Source of the DNA: Bacillota bacterium
Lineage (GTDB): Bacteria > Bacillota > Clostridia > Oscillospirales > Ethanoligenentaceae
Assembly (NCBI GenBank): GCA_023391535.1
Contig: JAEWAU010000045.1
Location: 1 to 25,572, forward strand
Direction of reading: 5' to 3'
Length of the DNA: 25,572 bases
Positions 16,109 through 22,444 of this stretch are shown in pieces. Every line of letters begins with the position of its first letter. The first letter of the stretch is position 1. Position numbers and translations under genes: made by a program. Below the pieces are notes generated by a model that saw only the letters and a program-made list of their open reading frames with translations, was not told the origin of the DNA and did no database searches.

Positions 16109-16148
16109 TCTTCGATTGAGATCGTCTGCTCACAATCTCAGAAGAAGA
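16109..16148 (-). other. Stable hairpin just after the purF stop codon
   Basis: Starting one base after the purF stop, TCTTC (16144-16148) pairs with GAAGA (16109-16113). After a 3x3 internal loop, TGAGATTGT (16132-16140) pairs with ACGATCTCA (16117-16125, one G-U), closing a 6-base loop. No T run follows, so it is not a normal terminator. It may protect the 3' end of the purF segment or mark a processing site in the pur mRNA. Confidence 0.55.
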
Positions 16149-17579
16149 TCAGTACCCGCTCTCCGTCAGCTTGGATTCAAACCGATTTTTAGGAATCTCG
16201 TCGGGAACCTCAACGGGATACTTGCCGGTAAAGCAGCCCTTGCAGAAGCCGCGCGTGGAATTCGGCGCGATGGAATCGAGATCCTCCACGTCGAGGTAGC
16301 CAAGCGTATCGGCGCCGATCTTGCGGCGGATCTCCTCGATGGACATGCGGCACGCAATGAGCTTCTCGCGCGAATCGATATCGGTACCGAAAAAGCACGG
16401 ATTGCGAAACGGCGGCGACGAAACGCGCACATGCACCTGCGTGGCGCCGGCGTCACGCAGCAGCGAAACGATATGCGCGCTCGTGGTGCCGCGCACGATG
16501 GAATCGTCCACCATCACCACCCGGCGCCCGCGCACGGCGGAGGCCAGCGCGTTGAGCTTGATGCGCACGCTGTTCTCGCGCAGCCCCTGCGTGGGCTGGA
16601 TAAACGTTCGGCCCACGTATTTGTTTTTGATAAAGCCGATGCCGTAGGGTACGCCGGATTCCCGCGCGTAGCCGAGAGCGGCGTCCAGCCCCGAATCGGG
16701 CACGCCCACCACGAGGTCGGCCTCCACGGGGTAGCGCCGCGCCAGCATTTCGCCGGTGCGCTGCCGCGCCAGGTGCACGCTTTCGCCGTCGATAACCGAA
16801 TCGGGGCGCGCAAAATAGATGTACTCGAAAATGCACAGGCTGCTCTTGCCGCCGCAGTGCTCGCGGATGCTCTCCACGCCCTTATCCGAAACCACGACGA
16901 CTTCTCCGGGTTCCACGTCGCGCACGAACGTAGCGCCGATGGCGTCGAACGCGCAGCTTTCGGAGGCGAACACCGTGCTCTCCCCCAGCCGGCCCATGCA
17001 CAGCGGCCGGAAGCCGTTCGGGTCGCGCGCCGCAATGAGCTTTTGCGGCGACATCACGACGATCGAATAAGCGCCCTTGAGCGTCTGCATCGCATCCACC
17101 ACGGCGCGCTCCACGGAATCCGACTTCAGGCGGTTGCGCGCGATGATGTACGCCATCACTTCGGTGTCGTTGGTGCTCTGGAAAATGGCGCCCGAAAGCT
17201 CCAGCTCCCGGCGCAGCTCGAAGGCGTTGACGAGGTTCCCGTTGTGGGCGAGCGCGATGGCGCCCTTGACGTATTTGGTAACGAGCGGCTGCGCGTTCTC
17301 GCGGCTGTTGCTCCCCGTGGTAGAATAGCGCACGTGCCCGATGGCCATCTGCCCGCCGCTGATATGGTTGAGCATGACCTCGTTGAAGACCTCCGGAATG
17401 AGCCCGAGGTCCTTATGCGCGAAGATGACGCCGTCGTCGTTTACGGCGATGCCGCAGCTCTCCTGCCCGCGGTGCTGCAAAGCGTACAGCGCAAGATACG
17501 TGGCGTGCGCGGGATCGATGTCTTTATTCTTCGCATAGATGCCGAAAACGCCGCATTCCTCATGGAGCGTGTCCCACAT
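16149..17579 (-). CDS. purF: Amidophosphoribosyltransferase (glutamine PRPP amidotransferase)
   Basis: First committed enzyme of purine synthesis, 476 residues as in B. subtilis. The ATG at 17579 (GGGAGG, spacer about 7) gives the short propeptide MWDTLHEE before the nucleophilic Cys9 of the N-terminal glutaminase (CGVFGIYAKN; ALQHRGQESCGIA; GHVRYSTTG; AHNGNLVN). The C-terminal PRTase domain has the PRPP loop VVMVDDSIVRGTTSAHIVSLL. Cysteines in CIFEYIYFARPDS, NPCFFGTD and RGFCKGCFTG correspond to the [4Fe-4S] ligands of the oxygen-sensitive Bacillus type. An ATG-led frame extends 29 codons upstream but lacks conservation and would overlap purC. Gap to purC 83 bases. Confidence 0.97.
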   Translation of the reverse strand: MWDTLHEECGVFGIYAKNKDIDPAHATYLALYALQHRGQESCGIAVNDDGVIFAHKDLGLIPEVFNEVMLNHISGGQMAIGHVRYSTTGSNSRENAQPLVTKYVKGAIALAHNGNLVNAFELRRELELSGAIFQSTNDTEVMAYIIARNRLKSDSVERAVVDAMQTLKGAYSIVVMSPQKLIAARDPNGFRPLCMGRLGESTVFASESCAFDAIGATFVRDVEPGEVVVVSDKGVESIREHCGGKSSLCIFEYIYFARPDSVIDGESVHLARQRTGEMLARRYPVEADLVVGVPDSGLDAALGYARESGVPYGIGFIKNKYVGRTFIQPTQGLRENSVRIKLNALASAVRGRRVVMVDDSIVRGTTSAHIVSLLRDAGATQVHVRVSSPPFRNPCFFGTDIDSREKLIACRMSIEEIRRKIGADTLGYLDVEDLDSIAPNSTRGFCKGCFTGKYPVEVPDEIPKNRFESKLTESGY

Positions 17580-17662
17580 CGGAATCCCTCCCTTCGCGGT
17601 GTGTGCCGCGCCGGCCGTCCGGCTCATCCGTATATCCGATTCAAAAGGGGATAAAATCCGCT

Positions 17663-18373
17663 TCATTCCCCGAACAAACGATGCAGGATTTCGTGGTACG
17701 CGCCCTCCACGTTGCCGAGGTCGCGGCGGAAACGGTCCTTATCGAGCTTTTCGTGGGTTTTGCAATCCCAGAAACGGCAGGTGTCGGGCGAAATTTCGTC
17801 GGCCAGGATGATGGTGCCGTCCGACGTGCGGCCGAATTCGAGCTTGAAATCGACGAGCTCGATGCCCACGCCCAGGAAAAACTCCTTTAGCAGGTCGTTG
17901 ATGCGGTAGGCGAGCTTTTTGATGGTTTCCAGTTCTTCCGGCGTGGCCAGCTTCATGGCCAGCGCGTGGGTGTCGTTGATCATGGGGTCGCCCAGCGCGT
18001 CGTCCTTATAGCTGTATTCGAGCACCGGGCAGGCCAGCGCCGTGCCCTCGGGGATACCCAGCCGCTTGGACATGCTGCCCGCCGCGGTGTTGCGGATGAT
18101 GACTTCCAGCGGCACGATCGTGACCTTTTTCACCAGCGTTTCGCGCTCCGAAAGCTCTTTGACGAAATGCGTGGGGACGCCCTTCTCCTCGAGCATTTTC
18201 ATCAGGTAGTTCGTGACGCGGTTGTTGATAACGCCCTTGCCCGCGATGGTGCCTTTTTTGAGTCCGTTGAACGCGGTGGCGTCATCCTTGTAATCGACGA
18301 TGAACAGCTCCGGATCGTCCGTTTTGAACACCTTTTTCGCTTTGCCTTCGTAAACCTGCTCCAATTTCTGCAT
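17663..18373 (-). CDS. purC: Phosphoribosylaminoimidazole-succinocarboxamide synthase (SAICAR synthetase)
   Basis: A 236-residue SAICAR synthetase that joins CAIR and aspartate with ATP. Family signatures: YEGKAKKVFKTDDPELFIVDYKDDATAFNG at the N-terminus, INNRVTNYLMKMLEEKGVPTHFV, VPLEVIIRNTAAGSMSKRLGI, LVDFKLEFGR and ILADEISPDTCRFWD. Length is standard for the bacterial monofunctional enzyme. The ATG at 18373 has AAAGGA about 10 bases upstream. It follows purE by 74 bases and precedes purF by 83 bases on the same strand, and uses the product of the PurE reaction. Confidence 0.97.
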   Translation of the reverse strand: MQKLEQVYEGKAKKVFKTDDPELFIVDYKDDATAFNGLKKGTIAGKGVINNRVTNYLMKMLEEKGVPTHFVKELSERETLVKKVTIVPLEVIIRNTAAGSMSKRLGIPEGTALACPVLEYSYKDDALGDPMINDTHALAMKLATPEELETIKKLAYRINDLLKEFFLGVGIELVDFKLEFGRTSDGTIILADEISPDTCRFWDCKTHEKLDKDRFRRDLGNVEGAYHEILHRLFGE

Positions 18374-18447
18374 GTCCGGTCCATCCTTTCCAAGTTAACC
18401 CCGATCGATTACAAAATCAACCGTTGCGTCCGGTATTTCCATTCTTC

Positions 18448-18948
18448 TCAGCCGATGGATTCCACCTCGGCCTGCAGCTTCGCGTCCTTTTCGGCCACCG
18501 AAGCGGCCATCTGCCGGCGCGCAGCGGCCAGCTTCTCCCGCAGCGCCCCGTCGGAAAGGGCGAGCATCTGCGCCGCCAGCAGCGCCGCGTTGTCCGCGCC
18601 GTCGATGGCCACCGTAGCCACCGGAATGCCCTTTGGCATCTGTACGGTGGAAAGCAGAGCGTCGAGGCCATCCAGCGTGGAGGATTTGATGGGAATACCG
18701 ATCACCGGCAGCACCGTATTCGCCGCGAGCGCCCCCGCGAGATGCGCCGCCTTGCCGGCCGCCGCAATCAGCACGCCGAACCCGTTTTCGGCGGCGGTGC
18801 GCGAAAACTGCGCCGCGCGCTCCGGCGTGCGGTGCGCCGAGATCACGTGCACCTCCACCGGAATTTCCAGCTCTTTCAGGGTTTTGATGCACCCTTTCAC
18901 AACGGGAAGATCGCTGTCGCTTCCCAGAATCACCGCAACTTTTTTCAT
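18448..18948 (-). CDS. purE: N5-carboxyaminoimidazole ribonucleotide mutase (class I PurE)
   Basis: A 166-residue PurE converting N5-CAIR to CAIR. It shows the class I signatures ILGSDSDLPVVKGC (phosphate-binding SDSD), VISAHRTPERAAQF (catalytic His), LIAAAGKAAHLAGALAANT and PVIGIPIKSSTLDGLDALLSTVQMPKGIPVATVAIDGADNAALLA. The ATG at 18948 has GGAGG 8 bases upstream. It is the first gene of the pur block, but no purK (N5-CAIR synthetase) is beside it, unlike many Bacilli. The nearest clear promoter is more than 300 bases upstream, before the 6S-like RNA and its terminator. Confidence 0.96.
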   Translation of the reverse strand: MKKVAVILGSDSDLPVVKGCIKTLKELEIPVEVHVISAHRTPERAAQFSRTAAENGFGVLIAAAGKAAHLAGALAANTVLPVIGIPIKSSTLDGLDALLSTVQMPKGIPVATVAIDGADNAALLAAQMLALSDGALREKLAAARRQMAASVAEKDAKLQAEVESIG

Positions 18949-19041
18949 TTGATTGCCCTCCCTGCCGGCGCCGTGGGACGCCCGTGCTTGTCCGTTTCCC
19001 GTTTTTGCGTTCCCGGCACGCCTTCCGGAACAGGAATGAAG

Positions 19042-19071
19042 AAAAAAGGCACTTCCTCAGAAGTGCCTTTT
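19042..19071 (-). terminator. Intrinsic terminator between the 6S-like RNA and purE
   Basis: GGCACTTC and GAAGTGCC (arms 19048-19055 and 19060-19067) form a perfect 8-bp stem with a 4-base loop, followed on the minus strand by TTTTTT (19042-19047). The opposite strand shows TTTT, so some activity both ways is possible. It lies 94 bases upstream of purE and directly follows the structured RNA. Confidence 0.88.
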
Positions 19072-19284
19072 GCGTGCAATTACAGTATGCTTTTATAGTT
19101 CGGCATACGGGAAGAACCGGAGATTTCCGTTCGGCCTGCCAGCAGGACGTTCACTCCGGCAAAGCGGTGCGAGGATATGGATGCCCCCATCCGCACGCGG
19201 AAACAAGAGTTCATTTCCATTGCCAACTTGCACGCTCCATCGCGCAGAACCAAACCGAGCACCCCCTACTCAACAGCCATTTCA
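19072..19284 (-). ncRNA. Candidate 6S RNA (irregular long hairpin with central bubble)
   Basis: About 200 transcribed bases without a coding frame that fold as one long interrupted hairpin. The closing stem is AGTA (19267-19270) with TACT (19084-19087), TGCT (19258-19261) with AGCA (19088-19091), and GTTTGG (19250-19255) with CCGAAC (19098-19103). Next comes a large bubble of 11 bases (19239-19249) against 15 (19104-19118). Then GGAG (19235-19238) pairs with CTCC (19119-19122), and GTTGGC (19222-19227) with GCCgAAC (19129-19135). The tip is a hairpin with GGATG/CATCC inside GTGC/GCAC (19167-19196). Stem-bubble-stem, length, a strong promoter and a terminator at the end match the 6S RNA architecture, whose bubble mimics an open promoter for RNA polymerase. 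I folded it by eye and did not compare it with a family model; a pur-operon leader RNA is the alternative. Confidence 0.55.
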
Positions 19285-19290
19285 ATTATT

Positions 19291-19319
19291 ATTGTAGGGG
19301 AAAGAGGCCCGCTTTTCAA
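19291..19319 (-). promoter_or_regulatory. Strong sigma-A promoter upstream of the 6S-like RNA and pur block
   Basis: Minus-strand TTGAAA (19314-19319) and TACAAT (19291-19296) are separated by exactly 17 bases, the best promoter in this part of the window. Transcription should start near 19284. No comparable promoter exists between the terminator at 19042 and purE. Confidence 0.82.
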
Positions 19320-19405
19320 GCTTTTTCGCGTTTTCTCCACGTCTTTGTATAATTTGCCTACCTTTTCTGTAAAGCGCTCGTAAATTCTGTTCTTTTCGCG
19401 TTCGG

Positions 19406-20398
19406 TCACGGATGCGACGGAGCGGACGGCGTTCCGGCGGCGTCGGAGGCCTCCGGCGACTCTACCGCGGGAGTGCCCGCCAGCATTTCCTTCACGGAGC
19501 TGACCAGTGTGCCCAGCGTGGACAAATCGGCGGGAACGATGAGTTTGGTGGCTTTGCCGTCCGCCACCTTCGTCCACGTTTCCAGAGATTTGAGGGCCAG
19601 GACACGGTCGCTCGGCGAGGCTTCGTTGAGCATGCGCAGGCTGTCGGCCAGAGCCTTCTGCACCTTCAGCAGGGCCTCCGCCTCGCCTTCCGCCTCGCGG
19701 ATCTTTGCCTCCTTCACGCCTTCGGCGTGCAGGATGGCCGATTGCTTCTGTGCCTCGGCCTGGAGAATCTGCGCCTGTTTCTGCCCTTCGGAAACGAGGA
19801 TCTGGCTGCTTTTTTCGCCCTCGGCCCGGAGCACGGCCTGCCGGCGCTCACGCTCGGCCTTCATCTGCTTCTCCATGGCGTCCTGAATCTCCCGCGGAGG
19901 GACGATGTTCTTGAGCTCCACGCGGTTGACCTTCATGCCCCACGAATCGGAAGCCTCGTCGAGCACGATGCGGATTTTGGTGTTGATGACGTCGCGCGAG
20001 GTGAGCGTATGGTCGAGCTCCAGCTCGCCGATGATATTGCGCAGCGTGGTGGCCGTCAGGTTCTCGATGGCCTGCAGAGGGTGTTCCACGCCGTACGTGT
20101 AGAGCTTCGGGTCGGTCACCTGAAAGAACACGATCGTGTCGATCTGCATGGTGACGTTATCCTTGGTAATTACGGGCTGGGGATCGAAATTGACCACCTG
20201 CTCCTTGAGCGAAATGGTTTTGGCAACGCGGTCGATAAACGGGATTTTCAGCTTGATGGAGCCGGCCTCCCATGTGGTGTGGTAGGCGCCCAGGCGTTCC
20301 AGAACGTACGCGTGCGCCTGCGGCACGATGCGGATGCAGCTCGCGAGCAGAATGATAAAAAGAAGAATCAGAATTCCCCAGACGATGCCTGCTCCCAT
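19406..20398 (-). CDS. SPFH/band-7 (stomatin, QmcA-type) membrane protein
   Basis: A 330-residue stomatin/prohibitin-family protein. Layout: an N-terminal transmembrane segment (GIVWGILILLFIILLASCIRIVP, residues 3-25); the SPFH domain (about 25-200) with AYVLERLGAYHTTWEAGSIKLKIPFIDRV, QVVNFDPQPVITKDNVTMQID and NIIGELELDHTLTSRDVIN; then a long Ala/Glu/Gln/Lys-rich coiled coil (about 190-265: ERERRQAVLRAEGEKSSQIL and following repeats); and a low-complexity Pro/Ser/Ala tail. The ATG at 20398 has GGGAGG 8 bases upstream. It lies 69 bases downstream of an nfeD-like gene, the classic partner of this family. Such pairs scaffold membrane microdomains or regulate membrane quality control; the specific client here is unknown. 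Confidence 0.88.
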   Translation of the reverse strand: MGAGIVWGILILLFIILLASCIRIVPQAHAYVLERLGAYHTTWEAGSIKLKIPFIDRVAKTISLKEQVVNFDPQPVITKDNVTMQIDTIVFFQVTDPKLYTYGVEHPLQAIENLTATTLRNIIGELELDHTLTSRDVINTKIRIVLDEASDSWGMKVNRVELKNIVPPREIQDAMEKQMKAERERRQAVLRAEGEKSSQILVSEGQKQAQILQAEAQKQSAILHAEGVKEAKIREAEGEAEALLKVQKALADSLRMLNEASPSDRVLALKSLETWTKVADGKATKLIVPADLSTLGTLVSSVKEMLAGTPAVESPEASDAAGTPSAPSHP

Positions 20399-20467
20399 AT
20401 TGATATCCTCCCTTGCTGTTTCGCGCGGCATTCTTCCGCCTGAGCGGCGCCCGCGCAAGCGCGCCGT

Positions 20468-20929
20468 TCATTTTTTTACGGCCTCGTTTGGGGCCGGGAT
20501 GCGCGAAACGATCAGCTTGGAGCCCTCAATTTTGCGAACCTCCACCTCTTCCCCCGCCGCGATACGGTCCCCGTTCTCGCTGCGGGCCGTCCAGGTCACG
20601 CCCGAATAGACGACGGCGCCGCTCGGAACGGAGTTGTCGATGTTCTCGGTCACCTTCGCCGCCCGGCCGATCAGCCGGTCCGCGTTGGTGTGCACTTCTT
20701 TCATGCGCAGAAAGCGGCGCACGAACGGGCGCGTAAGCACGAGTAAAACCGCCGACACCACCGCGAACACGGTAAACTGCACCCACAGCGGCACGCCCAG
20801 CGAGGAAGCGACCATACCGGCCACCGCGCCCACCGCCAGCCACACGGCGGTGAGCTGGACGGTGGCGAGCTCCACCACGGCAAAAATCAGCGCGGCAATC
20901 AGCCATAAAACCAGCTGTGTAACGTTCAT
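20468..20929 (-). CDS. NfeD-like membrane protein (SPFH partner)
   Basis: A 153-residue short NfeD protein (NfeD1b/YbbJ type). The first ~70 residues hold two to three transmembrane segments (LVLWLIAALIFAVVELATV, LTAVWLAVGAVAGMVASSLG, VQFTVFAVVSAVLLVLTRPFV). The C-terminal ~75 residues form the soluble OB-fold domain (NADRLIGRAAKVTENIDNS...GAVVYSGVTWTARSENGDRIAAGEEVEVRKIEGSKLIV). It lacks the N-terminal ClpP-like protease domain of long NfeD. The ATG at 20929 has GGGGG 7 bases upstream. It is first in a two-gene operon with the stomatin-type SPFH gene. The OB domain is thought to contact the SPFH partner. Confidence 0.9.
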   Translation of the reverse strand: MNVTQLVLWLIAALIFAVVELATVQLTAVWLAVGAVAGMVASSLGVPLWVQFTVFAVVSAVLLVLTRPFVRRFLRMKEVHTNADRLIGRAAKVTENIDNSVPSGAVVYSGVTWTARSENGDRIAAGEEVEVRKIEGSKLIVSRIPAPNEAVKK

Positions 20930-20953
20930 TAAAAAACCCCCATCGCATTCCGG

Positions 20954-20990
20954 CCGCTCCGCAGGCGTTTCACCGCCTCAAAAGGAGCGG
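20954..20990 (-). other. Two-part hairpin in the nfeD leader
   Basis: CCGCTCC (20954-20960) pairs with GGAGCGG (20984-20990), and inside this AGGCG (20963-20967) pairs with CGCCT (20975-20979). It lies between the promoter and the ribosome binding site and would fold in the 5' leader of the nfeD transcript. No T run follows it, so it is not a typical terminator. Confidence 0.5.
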
Positions 20991-21006
20991 AGGCAGGTTT
21001 CCCACC

Positions 21007-21035
21007 AATATAGTACATTCTGGGAATCAAAGCAA
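21007..21035 (-). promoter_or_regulatory. Promoter of the nfeD-SPFH operon
   Basis: Minus-strand TTGCTT (21030-21035) and TATATT (21007-21012) with a 17-base spacer, immediately downstream of the cheD stop codon. The predicted start near 21000 gives a leader of about 70 bases. I saw no terminator between cheD and this promoter. Confidence 0.7.
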
Positions 21036-21040
21036 GGCAT

Positions 21041-21514
21041 TTACAGCGACCGATTGCCGTGCATCACGGATTTGACCAGCACGGAGCCGTCCTCCGGGGA
21101 AAATTCCAGGGTGCGCCCGTAATTGCTGCCGGTATCCTCCGCGAGTATGCGGATTCCGAGCCTTTCCAGCTCCGCTTTGACGGCTGCCACATTGCGCTCC
21201 CCCACGCTTGTGCCGGCCGTGGCGAACATCTTCGCCCCTCCGGCGATTTTCGCGGTAAGGCGCAGGCGGGAAGCGCCCGCCCTTTCCATATCCGCAATAA
21301 GCGCCTTCAGGGCGGTATCGGCGTATTTCATCGGGTTATCCACGCCTTTGCCGATGCTGGAATCCGGAAGCAGCACATGCGAAAGCCCCGCGATGCGCAG
21401 GCGCGCATCGTACAGGCAGGTGCCGACGCACGACCCGAGCGCGTATGTAATCAGAATATCGGGAACGGAGGCGATTCGATAATCGGAAATGCCTACAACG
21501 ATCAAATTCGGCAT
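21041..21514 (-). CDS. cheD: Chemoreceptor glutamine deamidase CheD
   Basis: A 157-residue CheD, which deamidates glutamines on chemoreceptors and binds CheC. The catalytic Cys29 lies in YALGSCVGTCLYD and His46 in AGLSHVLLPDS; further conserved parts are KIAGGAKMFATAG, SVGERNV and TGSNYGRTLEF. The start at 21514 overlaps the cheC stop by one base (TGATG), so the pair is translationally coupled. No receptors, CheA, CheY or flagellar genes are in the window. Confidence 0.95.
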   Translation of the reverse strand: MPNLIVVGISDYRIASVPDILITYALGSCVGTCLYDARLRIAGLSHVLLPDSSIGKGVDNPMKYADTALKALIADMERAGASRLRLTAKIAGGAKMFATAGTSVGERNVAAVKAELERLGIRILAEDTGSNYGRTLEFSPEDGSVLVKSVMHGNRSL

Positions 21515-22170
21515 CAGGCAACACCCAATCTGCTCAGGATAAGCTTCAGAGAATCGGGCTTCGGCATAATGAGCAGATGGCTCTTGACCGACTCGTCCCC
21601 TTTGAAAAAGTTTTCTTCGATATAAATCAGCCGGTCGCTCATGGCCCCGAACATCTCGGCCGGGTAATTGAGGATGGCTCCCGCCATATCCACCGCGATA
21701 TCCGGCGGCAGAAGGTGGATTTCCAAATCCGTCAGGGTGCTGATGGCGCCGATGTAGGAGCCCGCCAGAATATTCCCGATCTCCTTGAGCGCCGAAAGAT
21801 CCATTTCGTTGATTTCTTCGAAACCCTCTAGGTTTTTATCGAGCAGCACATTGATGAGCATATGCGTGAACTTTTTATCGAGCAGGAACAGCAGCATTCC
21901 GCTCACGCTGCCTTCCATGGGAACGAGTATCCCCACCACCTGCCGCTCCGGTCCTCCCAGAATCGACGCGATGGACTCGATCCCCACGATCTGCAGCTTG
22001 GGCAGCATCATATCCACGCGCCCTGTCAGAATGGAGGAAAGCGCCGTAGCCGCATTTCCGCCTCCGATATTGCCGACCTCGCGAAGCACATCTTTCTGCA
22101 TTTCGTTCAGTTCGCCGTATCCATCCTTCGAAGATGTTTCATCGCCGGAATTTCCGCGTTCCGTATCCAT
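21514..22170 (-). CDS. cheC: CheY-P phosphatase CheC
   Basis: A 218-residue CheC/CheX/FliY-family protein. Both phosphatase half-motifs are present: DVLREVGNIGGGNAATALSS near residues 27-46 and LKEIGNILAGSYIGAISTL near 125-143, each with the conserved Glu and Asn. It therefore resembles genuine CheC, which dephosphorylates CheY-P and is stimulated by CheD. The ATG at 22170 has GGGAGG 6 bases upstream; a longer open frame upstream covers the promoter and GC-rich repeats and is not used. The N-terminal ~20 residues are polar and probably disordered. It overlaps cheD by one base. Confidence 0.93.
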   Translation of the reverse strand: MDTERGNSGDETSSKDGYGELNEMQKDVLREVGNIGGGNAATALSSILTGRVDMMLPKLQIVGIESIASILGGPERQVVGILVPMEGSVSGMLLFLLDKKFTHMLINVLLDKNLEGFEEINEMDLSALKEIGNILAGSYIGAISTLTDLEIHLLPPDIAVDMAGAILNYPAEMFGAMSDRLIYIEENFFKGDESVKSHLLIMPKPDSLKLILSRLGVA

Positions 22171-22189
22171 GCAGCACCTCCCTTTCTCC

Positions 22190-22246
22190 CTCCGGTTTTT
22201 TCCGGCCGGCTCTTTCCGGCCGGATTTTTCCGGACTTTCCGGCCCG
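22190..22246 (-). repeat. Short CCGG-rich direct repeats in the cheC leader
   Basis: TTTCCGGCCGG occurs at 22199-22209 and again at 22213-22223, with shorter TTTCCGG copies on both sides. Read as cheC mRNA this is a run of CCGGAAA-like units that can pair with one another because CCGG is self-complementary. It sits between the promoter and the ribosome binding site. Confidence 0.6.
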
Positions 22247-22305
22247 GCGCACCTGCCCCGCAGAGCAGCCGGCTTCTCCGCCGGTGCTTGCCGTACAGCA
22301 CTACC

Positions 22306-22334
22306 ATCATACCACTTTTCTTCCCTGTTTTCCA
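22306..22334 (-). promoter_or_regulatory. Promoter of cheC-cheD, extended -10
   Basis: Minus-strand TATGAT (22306-22311) preceded by TGG (extended -10), with TGGAAA (22329-22334) 17 bases upstream as a moderate -35. The predicted start near 22299 gives a leader of about 130 bases. This is a sigma-A-like rather than a flagellar sigma-28-like promoter. Confidence 0.6.
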
Positions 22335-22382
22335 GAAAAAAAGCTCCCGCCGGAAAAGGACGCCGCGTGCCGTTGCCGAACG

Positions 22383-22391
22383 TGGTACAAT
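22383..22391 (+). promoter_or_regulatory. Extended -10 promoter of the Crp/Fnr-type regulator gene
   Basis: TGGTACAAT, an extended -10 element with TACAAT at 22386-22391; no good -35 lies at the right distance. Predicted start is near 22398. The leader carries a 7-bp hairpin (CGGCGGG/CCCGCCG, 22412-22429), which ends 2-3 bases before the ribosome binding site AAGGAG and could hinder translation. Confidence 0.5.
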
Positions 22392-22444
22392 AGAAAGAAG
22401 GAGCAAACCGTCGGCGGGCACGCCCGCCGCGAAGGAGTTGGAAT

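Noticed and set aside
16116..17654. 512-codon plus-strand open frame
   Set aside because: Antisense to purF, whose propeptide, glutaminase and PRPP motifs are unmistakable.
18949..19400. Purine (xpt-type), ZTP or PRPP riboswitch upstream of purE
   Set aside because: I looked for the conserved cores of these riboswitches on the minus strand and did not find them; the structure resembles 6S RNA better.
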